A stretch of 16,897 bases of DNA from UBA1732 sp045114455 (GTDB taxonomy: Bacteria > Verrucomicrobiota > Lentisphaeria > Victivallales > UBA1829): positions 1 to 16,897 of the forward strand of contig JBGUKN010000061.1 of NCBI GenBank assembly GCA_045114455.1, in the 5' to 3' direction. A program made the translations under genes and the position numbers. Shown here piece after piece: positions 7,725 through 13,484 of the stretch. Numbering within the stretch: the stretch's first letter is position 1; every line of letters begins with the position of its first letter. The notes beneath the pieces are model-generated. The model saw only the letters and a program-made list of their open reading frames with translations. It was not told the DNA's origin and ran no database searches.

Positions 7725-7833
7725 CCGGACGAACGGCTTTTCTTTTTTCCTGTTTCCGGTCGGTTTCTACGGTTAATTAACGCCACGATAATTAAGGATT
7801 CTTATTTTTTGTAAAAAATAACGATTTAGCCGC
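7725..7833. other. kinase-xylanase intergenic stretch with AT-rich palindromes
   Basis: GTTAATTAAC (7772-7781) is a perfect 10-bp palindrome. TTATTTTTTGTAAAAAATAA (7802-7821) is a 9-bp inverted repeat around two bases, ending 12 bases before the xylanase -35 box. A second copy of the TAATTAA core lies at about 7789-7795. These could be operators, an UP-like element or, for the T-rich one, part of a bidirectional terminator. No clear GC-stem terminator for the kinase gene is seen; ACCGGA/TCCGGT (about 7733-7761) forms only a long-loop stem. Confidence 0.4.
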
Positions 7834-7862
7834 TTGCTTTCCTCGAGAAACAAGGTTATACT
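7834..7862 (+). promoter_or_regulatory. promoter of the xylanase gene
   Basis: TTGCTT (7834-7839), a 17-bp spacer and TATACT (7857-7862) predict transcription from about 7869. The longest frame of the gene starts at this TTG in the -35 box, so that start is wrong. The ribosome site GAAAGGA (7915-7921), 8 bases before ATG 7930, sets the start. Confidence 0.7.
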
Positions 7863-7929
7863 ATCGTCAGGAAGATTTGATTTCCGCTTTTCTCCAATAA
7901 AACATGAACCAAATGAAAGGACACGGTCC

Positions 7930-9051
7930 ATGATGAAAAAAGCCTTGTTTGTACTCGCCGCCGCGGTGTCCGTCAGCGCGCTTTTCGCCGCGGATACCCC
8001 GAAGACCAATCTCGGCAAGCTCTATGAAAAGGATTTCCTGATCGGCGTCGCCCTGAACCAGAGGATCACCAGCCAGCAGGACAAGCCCCGTGCCGAACTC
8101 GCCGCCTCGCAGTTCAACTGTCTCACGCCCGAAAACTGCATGAAATGGGACGCCACCGAACCGCAGGAAGGCAAGTTCAACTTCGGCCCCGGCGACGATC
8201 TCGTGAAATACGCGCAGAAAAACAAGATCAAGATCCACGGCCACACGCTCATCTGGCACAGCCAGACCCCGCAGTGGGTATTCCAGGGCGAGAACGGGCA
8301 GCCCGCCACGCGCGAACTCGTCCTGAAACGCATGAAGAACCATATCGAAGGCGTCATGAAGCACTACAAGGGCAAGGTTGACGCGTGGGACGTGGTGAAC
8401 GAGGCGTTCAACGAGGACGGCACGCTCCGCAATTCGCAGTGGAAGCGCATCGTCGGCGACGACTTCATCGAAAAGGCGTTCGAATTCGCGCGCGCCGCCG
8501 ATCCCTCCGCCAAGCTCGTCTACAACGACTACAATGCCTACAATCCCTCGAAGCGCGACGGCATCGCCAAGCTCGCAAAAGAGCTGAAGAAAAAAGGCCT
8601 CATCGACGCCGTCGGCATGCAGGGACACTATCTGCTGGACTACCCCGCCACCAATCTGATCGAAGACGCCATCAGGAAATACGCCGATGCTGGCGTGATG
8701 GTCATGGTCACGGAACTGGACGTCGACGTCCTGCCCCGCTCCAACGGCAGAGTCACCGCGGATATTTCCGCGACCCAGGAATACCAGGAGAAAAACAACC
8801 CGTACACGAAGGGACTCCCGGACGACGTTTCCAAGAAGCTCGCCGACCGCTACACTGACATCTTCAAAGTCTTCCTCAAGCACAGCAAGGACATGTACTC
8901 CGTGACCGTCTGGGGGCTCGACGACGGCACCAGCTGGCTCAACGGGTTCCCCGTCCGCGGCCGCACGAACCATCCCCTGCTCTTCGACCGCAGCCTGAAG
9001 CAGAAACCGTGCTACGACGCGCTGGTGAAACTCAAACAGCCGAAGAAGTAA
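7930..9051 (+). CDS. secreted GH10 endo-beta-1,4-xylanase
   Basis: Retaining xylanase that cuts the beta-1,4-xylose backbone of plant xylan. The 373-residue precursor starts with a signal peptide (MMKKALFVLAAAVSVSALFA, probable cut after Ala20), then one GH10 barrel filling the rest, the normal size for a single-domain enzyme. Family marks are LTPENCMKWDATEP (65-78), HGHTLIWHSQTPQWV (103-117), the acid/base Glu158 in WDVVNEA, the nucleophile Glu262 in VTELDVDV, and the VTVWGLDDGTSWL stretch (325-337). No carbohydrate-binding module, anchor or sorting signal is present, so it is likely periplasmic or released. It has its own promoter and terminator and no other glycoside hydrolase or transporter next to it. 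ATG 7930 (followed directly by a second ATG at 7933) was chosen by the GAAAGGA site and because it starts the signal peptide. Confidence 0.95.
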   Translation: MMKKALFVLAAAVSVSALFAADTPKTNLGKLYEKDFLIGVALNQRITSQQDKPRAELAASQFNCLTPENCMKWDATEPQEGKFNFGPGDDLVKYAQKNKIKIHGHTLIWHSQTPQWVFQGENGQPATRELVLKRMKNHIEGVMKHYKGKVDAWDVVNEAFNEDGTLRNSQWKRIVGDDFIEKAFEFARAADPSAKLVYNDYNAYNPSKRDGIAKLAKELKKKGLIDAVGMQGHYLLDYPATNLIEDAIRKYADAGVMVMVTELDVDVLPRSNGRVTADISATQEYQEKNNPYTKGLPDDVSKKLADRYTDIFKVFLKHSKDMYSVTVWGLDDGTSWLNGFPVRGRTNHPLLFDRSLKQKPCYDALVKLKQPKK

Positions 9052-9110
9052 TCCGCGTCTCCGCGCGAGCTTCGACGACGGGCCCGCTTAACTCTGTCCG
9101 AATACAAAAC

Positions 9111-9150
9111 ACCGCTCCGGTCTATTCAACGACCGGGGCGGTTCCCTTTT
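9111..9150. terminator. bidirectional intrinsic terminator
   Basis: ACCGCTCCGGTC (9111-9122) pairs with GACCGGGGCGGT (9131-9142), a 12-bp stem with one G-T wobble and an 8-base loop. TTCCCTTTT follows on the plus strand and GTTTTGT on the minus strand. It can end both the xylanase transcript and the converging TPR-DUF4037 transcript. Confidence 0.85.
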
Positions 9151-9180
9151 CTGTTCGCTTCCGCGGACAGGACACATCTC

Positions 9181-9219
9181 CTATAGGTCTTTACAGGTCA
9201 TATTCGACTTGTTGGTCAT
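9181..9219 (-). CDS. possible 12-residue micro-ORF downstream of the DUF4037 gene
   Basis: ATG at 9219 with AGGAG (9231..9227) 7 bases upstream, encoding MTNKSNMTCKDL and then TAG. It lies between the DUF4037 stop and the shared terminator, so it should be transcribed. The ribosome site is the best reason to mention it. The rest of the 9052-9284 gap holds only the terminator and no other gene. It could be a remnant of a lost downstream gene, or chance. Confidence 0.25.
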   Translation of the reverse strand: MTNKSNMTCKDL

Positions 9220-9284
9220 GGAGTATCTCCTGCCTTTTTTCCTTGCCCCCTGCCCTTTTCGGGAAAACCGCCGATATGGTTTCC

Positions 9285-10229
9285 TCAGCCTTCCATGATG
9301 TGCAGTTCCCGGATCTCGTGATCGCGGATGCCGGACTGCACCGCAAACGCGTGCGGTTCCAGATAAACGTCTTCTCTGTCGCTCAGTCTCTGCGCGCGGA
9401 GTTCGGACGCGATCTCCGCGCAGACCGTTTCGATCCGTTCCGCATTCTCTTCGGCGGATTTGCCTTCCGTCAGCAGGCCCGTCAGCGCGCCGGAAAGATG
9501 CCCGAGTTTCGGCAGGTCCCGCATCGCCCGGAACACCCATTTATAGTATGGCGCGAATCTCCGGTTCAGAAGAAATGCCATGGACGCGGCGTTTCGCACA
9601 AATTCGTCCAGCGCGAGCGCCGCGGCTCCAGGTTCGCCGTGCCGCAGACACCGCATGTAGTTGTACTGCCCGCTCTGCGCCATGAGGACTGCCCGCGCGG
9701 CGATCTTCTTCCGCCGGACGTCCTCCGGCATGTCGTTCAGGATCGTATTGCGGATGCCGGAAAACACGCCGGAGTCGTCGCGGAATACCGCGCCGTTCAC
9801 GGCTTCGGCGAACGCATGGTCCGGGGTGTAAAGCCACTGCCGCCAGTTCTGCGGCGCGCCGGGGAACCCCAGATGCCGCCGGTAGAAATCGCCGATCACG
9901 GTCACGCCGTCCTCGGCATCGCCGAGCATGCTGCTGCCCGTAGCGGTCCCCTCCCCGTCAGGAGGACATTCCTTCCGCAGCCGGGCATACGCGCGTTCCA
10001 GACGGAATCCGAAGGCGCGTTCGTCCGCCTCCGTGATCCAGAGCTGGATTCCGGTGAAATAGTCGTGGTCGCGCGACACATCATCGTCGTAGCCGAAACA
10101 CTCCGAGCCGTGTCCGGCGCGTCCGACCGCAATCCGCGATGCGACGTCGCCGAATTCGCGTTCCAGCATCGGCGCTCCGGCCGTCTCGTACCACCGCCGC
10201 GCGGCGTCAATTCCCCGCATAGTACTCAT
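9285..10229 (-). CDS. DUF4037 nucleotidyltransferase-like protein
   Basis: The product has 314 residues. Its N-terminal part shows a nucleotidyltransferase-fold signature: GRAGHGSECFGYDDDVSRDHDY (37-57 region), that is a Gly-Ser turn (41-42) followed by acidic pairs (Asp48-Asp50, Asp54-Asp56), as in the KNTase/MNT type. The later part (about 180-300, 'FVRNAASMAFLLNRRFAPYYKW') matches the helical half of the DUF4037 family as I know it, similar to the helical partners of such enzymes. Substrate unknown. The start is not certain: ATG 10229 and ATG 10220 both lie inside the end of the TPR gene (overlap 23 or 14 bases), with only a weak GATGAG before the second. The overlap shows translational coupling and a shared role with the TPR protein. 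Confidence 0.8.
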   Translation of the reverse strand: MSTMRGIDAARRWYETAGAPMLEREFGDVASRIAVGRAGHGSECFGYDDDVSRDHDYFTGIQLWITEADERAFGFRLERAYARLRKECPPDGEGTATGSSMLGDAEDGVTVIGDFYRRHLGFPGAPQNWRQWLYTPDHAFAEAVNGAVFRDDSGVFSGIRNTILNDMPEDVRRKKIAARAVLMAQSGQYNYMRCLRHGEPGAAALALDEFVRNAASMAFLLNRRFAPYYKWVFRAMRDLPKLGHLSGALTGLLTEGKSAEENAERIETVCAEIASELRAQRLSDREDVYLEPHAFAVQSGIRDHEIRELHIMEG

Positions 10230-11163
10230 CCGCGCGCCAGTTGAGTTCTTCCTCGACCTCCGGGAATCCGAGCGGGCCGAACGCCGAGGCGCATTTGCGG
10301 CAGGTGTGGGCGTAGTAGCCGTCGTGGACCGCGGCCGGATCGTCGAAGCACGCCACGGCCAGTTCCAGTTCGGAGGCGATCCGCGGATCGTCCCGGTCCT
10401 CCGCCGCATACATCTGCGCCAGGTTCACATGGGTGACCGCCGCGTCCATCAGGTTTCCGCAGGCTTTCAGCACGTCCAGCGCCTTGCGGTAGTATGCCTC
10501 GGCATACTTCACATCGTGTTTCGCCGCGTACGCCGCCGCCATGTTGTTGAGCAGTCCGGCGAACCGCCAGTCGTTCGGGTCGAGGTGCGCCCCGTAGCAC
10601 CGGAACGCCTCCTTGTAATAGCCCAGCGCGCCGTCGATATCGCCGAATGACTGAAGCGCGGTCGCGCCGTTGATGAGGATGGTCCCCGCGGTGACGCTTC
10701 CCGCGATCCCGAGCTGCCCCAGCAGCGCGAATCCGTCGCGCACGGCCATCAGTCCGCGTTCGCGGTCGCCCAGCATCCGGTAATGTCCCATCAGCTCGCT
10801 CAGGATGCCGAGCTCTCCCTCGCGGTCGCCGATGCGCCGTGCTTCCTCGCGCCATTTGCGGAGGTGTTCGCCCAGCTCGACCATATTCTCGGCATTAAAA
10901 AGCCGGTCGCACTCCCGAATGACTTCCCGCATCGGGATGCGCCGCGGCGTGTGACGGTGCGGCGTTGAACCATGATCGTGGTCGTGGTTACAACAACAGT
11001 TATCGTCGTGGTCGTGTCCGCAATCGCATTCCTCAAGCGGCGCGCCGTTTCCGTGCGTGTATTCCGCACCGGGTCCGCTTCCGTGTTTGTGGTCGTGCCT
11101 GCATCCGCAGGGCTCTTCCAGCGGGCATTGCGGCTCCAGATAATCTTCGGGATCGATCGTCAT
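10207..11163 (-). CDS. TPR protein with His/Cys-rich N-terminal metal-binding region
   Basis: Protein of 318 residues. Residues 13-71 contain 8 Cys and 11 His, in clusters such as CGCRHDHKHG, CDCGHDHDD and CCCNHDHDHG, typical of metal (Zn, Ni or Cu) binding. From about residue 80 to 300 the chain is helical with tetratricopeptide-like repeats (GDREGELGILSELMGHYRML, GDIDGALGYYKEAFRCYGAH, HDVKYAEAYYRKALDVLKACG), a scaffold for protein binding. There is no signal peptide, so it is cytoplasmic. The start is set by AAGGAG (11174..11169), 5 bases before ATG 11163; the frame extends further upstream but through the promoter and into lysR. It is co-transcribed and overlapping with the DUF4037 gene, so the two products probably work together. 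Specific function unknown. Confidence 0.85.
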   Translation of the reverse strand: MTIDPEDYLEPQCPLEEPCGCRHDHKHGSGPGAEYTHGNGAPLEECDCGHDHDDNCCCNHDHDHGSTPHRHTPRRIPMREVIRECDRLFNAENMVELGEHLRKWREEARRIGDREGELGILSELMGHYRMLGDRERGLMAVRDGFALLGQLGIAGSVTAGTILINGATALQSFGDIDGALGYYKEAFRCYGAHLDPNDWRFAGLLNNMAAAYAAKHDVKYAEAYYRKALDVLKACGNLMDAAVTHVNLAQMYAAEDRDDPRIASELELAVACFDDPAAVHDGYYAHTCRKCASAFGPLGFPEVEEELNWRADEYYAGN

Positions 11164-11190
11164 GGGTTCTCCTTGTATGTTGTCCGGTAA

Positions 11191-11219
11191 ACAATACCAC
11201 GGATTCCCGCATTTGTCAA
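11191..11219 (-). promoter_or_regulatory. promoter of the TPR-DUF4037 operon
   Basis: On the minus strand TTGACA (11219..11214), a 17-bp spacer and TATTGT (11196..11191) give a start of transcription near 11184 and a leader of about 20 bases carrying the AAGGAG ribosome site. Confidence 0.75.
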
Positions 11220-11229
11220 TCCCGCCCGG

Positions 11230-11270
11230 AGAAAAACCGGGAGAAAACCGGGGAAAAACTATCTCCCCGG
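11230..11270 (-). terminator. intrinsic terminator of the LysR gene, stop codon in loop
   Basis: On the minus strand CCGGGGA (11270..11264) pairs perfectly with TCCCCGG (11254..11248); the loop contains the lysR stop TAG (11261..11259). The tail reads TTTTCTCCCGGTTTTTC. It separates lysR from the TPR operon promoter directly downstream. Confidence 0.6.
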
Positions 11271-12173
11271 CACGCGGATCAGCGAACGCCCCATGTGTTT
11301 CCGGCTGAACCGGATGAATTCGTTGATGAACCGCTGGTCGCCGTCCGCCGTGTAGATGAAGTCCACATGCCGCAGCATCCCGCCCTCTGCAAACGCGCCG
11401 GACTGAAGGACGCCCGCCCTGACCTCGTTCTCCACGGCAAGCTCCGACAGGACCGAGATCCCCCTGCCCGCCTGGACAAGGATCTTCACCGCGTCCAGGG
11501 AACAAACCTCCGTGATCTTCGCCGGATCGATCTCGGGCAGGCCGTGCTCCCGCACGAACCGCTCCAGTTCCGCGCGTCCGCCGGAATCCGACCCGTCGAG
11601 GATGAACTCCCCTCCCCCGCGGATGTATTCACCAAGCGAAAACGTCTTCCGTTTGCGGTAGCCCGGCGCGAAGACAGGCGACAGGCGGTCCATGCAGTAC
11701 GGTTCGGACAGGAAAAACGCGCGGTCGTACGGCGCATCGGTCAGAGCCAGCGCGAGTTCGCCCGCCGCCAGCATCCGGTGAAGCACATCGGGAGACTCGA
11801 TCTTCAAATGCAGCGCCCGGTTCGGATGTTCCCGCTGGTAGACGGCATTGATGCCGATCAGCAGGAAAGTCCCGGCTGTCGCCGTCCCGCCGATGAAATA
11901 CGACTGTTTCCGTTCGTTTGCGCCCCGGACTTTCCGCATGATGTCCGCCTCGACGTCGAACAGATGTTCGCACTCGTCCCGCAGGACCTCGCCCGCGGGC
12001 GTCAGCTGCACGTTCCTGCCCGTGCGGCGGAACAGCTGTACGCCGAGACGCCGCTCCAGATTCGCGATCTGCTTCGTGACGTTCGGCTGGGTCATCCCGC
12101 TCATCGCGGCGACTTCCGTGAAATTGCACACGGCGGCCGCCGTGCGGAAGAGCTTCAGGCTTCGTTCGATCAT
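11259..12173 (-). CDS. LysR-type transcriptional regulator
   Basis: Regulator of 304 residues, the normal family size. The N-terminal winged helix-turn-helix (about 3-62) reads FTEVAAMSGMTQPNVTKQIANLERRLGVQLFRR followed by LTPAGEVL. The rest is the two-lobed effector-binding domain, whose ligand cannot be read from sequence. It is transcribed away from bioB, with the intergenic palindrome at 12234-12250 fitting a LysR operator. AAAGG (12184..12180) lies 6 bases before the ATG. Promoter on the minus strand: TTGATA (12252..12247), 17 bp, TATAGT (12229..12224). The inference is that it represses itself and activates the divergent bioB. Confidence 0.93.
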   Translation of the reverse strand: MIERSLKLFRTAAAVCNFTEVAAMSGMTQPNVTKQIANLERRLGVQLFRRTGRNVQLTPAGEVLRDECEHLFDVEADIMRKVRGANERKQSYFIGGTATAGTFLLIGINAVYQREHPNRALHLKIESPDVLHRMLAAGELALALTDAPYDRAFFLSEPYCMDRLSPVFAPGYRKRKTFSLGEYIRGGGEFILDGSDSGGRAELERFVREHGLPEIDPAKITEVCSLDAVKILVQAGRGISVLSELAVENEVRAGVLQSGAFAEGGMLRHVDFIYTADGDQRFINEFIRFSRKHMGRSLIRVPGR

Positions 12174-12223
12174 GCCGCACCTTTCCGTTTATATGTTCGT
12201 TGCTGTGTCATTTATGCTGATAT

Positions 12224-12252
12224 ACTATACACCGATAACTTGCAGTTATCAA
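12224..12252 (-). promoter_or_regulatory. promoter of the LysR gene
   Basis: TTGATA (12252..12247), a 17-bp spacer and TATAGT (12229..12224) on the minus strand, starting transcription near 12217. The palindrome 12234-12250 fills the spacer and touches the -35 box, so the bound regulator should block this promoter. Confidence 0.7.
12234..12250. promoter_or_regulatory. LysR operator candidate (17-bp perfect palindrome)
   Basis: GATAACTTGCAGTTATC is a perfect 7-bp inverted repeat with a 3-base centre, and contains the T-N11-A pattern typical of LysR sites (ATAAC...GTTAT). Its centre lies about 64 bases upstream of the bioB start of transcription predicted from the -10 box at 12294-12299. That is the usual place for the LysR recognition site at an activated target. 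Confidence 0.65.
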
Positions 12253-12293
12253 ACCATGCGAAACAATTATTTTCGGTTTTGCATCGCGCGCAG

Positions 12294-12299
12294 TATATT
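12294..12299 (+). promoter_or_regulatory. bioB -10 box, weak -35
   Basis: TATATT (12294-12299) matches the -10 form used elsewhere in this window. No good -35 stands 16-18 bases upstream (TTTCGG at 12271-12276 is the best), as expected for a promoter needing an activator. The leader is about 37 bases and ends with CAGGAG (12331-12336), 6 bases before the bioB ATG. Confidence 0.45.
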
Positions 12300-12342
12300 A
12301 TTTGAATCCTTTGAACTCCCCTACCCTTTTCAGGAGCCGCAC

Positions 12343-13347
12343 ATGAATCCCGACGAACTCATTCACCCGCTCATCCGCAAAGCGTATTCCGTGCTCGACG
12401 GACAGCCGATCTCCCGCGCCGACGCGCTCGCCATCGCAGAGCAAGTCCGCGGCGCCGACCTGCCAGACCTGATCTCCCTCGCGAACAAGGTCCGGCTGAA
12501 ATACGCCCCTGCCCTGCACAGCTGTTCCATCATCAACGCCAAGTCCGGCAAATGCCGCGAGAACTGCAGGTTCTGCGCCCAGAGCGCCGCCTACGGCACC
12601 GGGATCGAAACGTATCCGATCCTTCCGCCGGAAGCCGTGGTCGAAGCCGCCGGGAAGGCCTACGCCGAAGGCGTCCGCACGTTCGGCTATGTAACCAGCG
12701 GACGCGGCTGGGACAAGCCGGACCGGGATTTCCGCGTCATCCTCGACACGCTCGACCGACTGCACGAGAAGTACCCGGACATGCAGCTCTGCGTCTCCCT
12801 CGGGATCCTCTCCGAAGAATGCGTGAAGCTCCTCGCCGAACACCACGTCCGTCGCTACAACATGAACCTTCAGACCAGCCCGGCGCGCTATGCCGACCTG
12901 ATCGCCACCACGCACACGATCGGACAGAAACTCGACACCATCCGCCTGATGAAACGATACGGCATCGCGAACTGCACGGGCGGCATCTTCGGGCTGGGCG
13001 AAACGTGGGCCGACCGCGTCGACATGGCGTTCGCGGTCCGCGAACTGGATGTGGAAGGCACACCGCTGAACATCCTGCTGCCGATCCCCGGCACGCCGCT
13101 CGAACATCAGGAGCCGGTGACGCCCGCGGACGCCGCGAAGATTTTCGCGATCTTCCGTCTCGTCAACCCGACGAAACTGCTCAAGTTCTGCGCCGGACGC
13201 GAAACGGTCATGAAGGATTTTCAGGGGCTGCTGATGCTCTCCGGACTGAACGGGCTGATGACCGGCGGGTATCTGACCACGCGCGGACGCGACGTCGCGC
13301 AGGACCGGGCGTTCGCCTCCTCGCTCGGCGGATTCGGCGCGTCTTGA
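12343..13347 (+). CDS. bioB: biotin synthase
   Basis: Radical SAM enzyme that inserts sulfur into dethiobiotin, the last step of biotin synthesis. The 334-residue product has the SAM cluster motif CRENCRFC (CxxxCxxC), YVTSGRG, the cysteine of CVSLG (auxiliary cluster), YNMNLQTSPARY, and NCTGGIFGLGET with the other auxiliary-cluster cysteine. Near the end, where E. coli has the arginine ligand in VRLSAGRE (Arg260), this protein reads LKFCAGRE, that is Lys plus an extra Cys. A further Cys stands before the motif (SCSIINAKSGKC). This resembles biotin synthases of obligate anaerobes. ATG 12343 is set by CAGGAG; the long upstream extension of the frame crosses the lysR promoter and is not coding. 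No other bio gene is nearby. Confidence 0.95.
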   Translation: MNPDELIHPLIRKAYSVLDGQPISRADALAIAEQVRGADLPDLISLANKVRLKYAPALHSCSIINAKSGKCRENCRFCAQSAAYGTGIETYPILPPEAVVEAAGKAYAEGVRTFGYVTSGRGWDKPDRDFRVILDTLDRLHEKYPDMQLCVSLGILSEECVKLLAEHHVRRYNMNLQTSPARYADLIATTHTIGQKLDTIRLMKRYGIANCTGGIFGLGETWADRVDMAFAVRELDVEGTPLNILLPIPGTPLEHQEPVTPADAAKIFAIFRLVNPTKLLKFCAGRETVMKDFQGLLMLSGLNGLMTGGYLTTRGRDVAQDRAFASSLGGFGAS

Positions 13348-13389
13348 CCGGCATGAAATACAGCTCTCCTTTCCGGGCGTTTTTCTTTC

Positions 13390-13422
13390 TTGAAAAATGA
13401 AAAAAAGGCGATATATTATCGC
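13390..13422 (+). promoter_or_regulatory. promoter of the purine permease with overlapping inverted repeat
   Basis: TTGAAA (13390-13395), a 16-bp spacer and TATATT (13412-13417). The -10 box sits inside a perfect inverted repeat GCGATA-TAT-TATCGC (13408-13422), which could be an operator. The leader downstream carries two GAAGGAC copies (13443-13449, 13469-13475) around a G-rich/C-rich hairpin (13450-13467). The second copy is the ribosome site (GGAAGGA, 10 bases before ATG 13485). Confidence 0.55.
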
Positions 13423-13484
13423 TGACATTCATCCATCTAAAAGAAGGACGGGGGGCATCCCCTCCCCGGAAGGACAAACAGCCT

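Noticed and set aside
9009..10244. Long open frame on the plus strand opposite the DUF4037 gene
   Set aside because: It is antisense to a well-supported gene, has no ribosome site, reads through the terminator and shows no domain; high GC makes such shadow frames common.
11164..11505. N-terminal extension of the TPR protein up to 11505
   Set aside because: It would run through the lysR 3' end, its terminator and the operon promoter; the AAGGAG site and ATG 11163 give a clear start.
10965..12305. Long plus-strand frame opposite the TPR and lysR genes
   Set aside because: Antisense to two genes with promoter, ribosome site and domain support; translation is Arg/His-rich without a domain.
11848..12342. 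N-terminal extension of bioB into lysR
   Set aside because: It is antisense to lysR and crosses the divergent promoter region; normal BioB length and CAGGAG support ATG 12343.
12298..13428. 376-codon minus-strand frame opposite bioB
   Set aside because: Shadow of bioB; no ribosome site and it would begin inside the permease promoter.
13418..13484. Purine or preQ1 riboswitch before the permease
   Set aside because: The roughly 60-base leader lacks the conserved three-way junction or preQ1 core; only a small G/C hairpin is seen.
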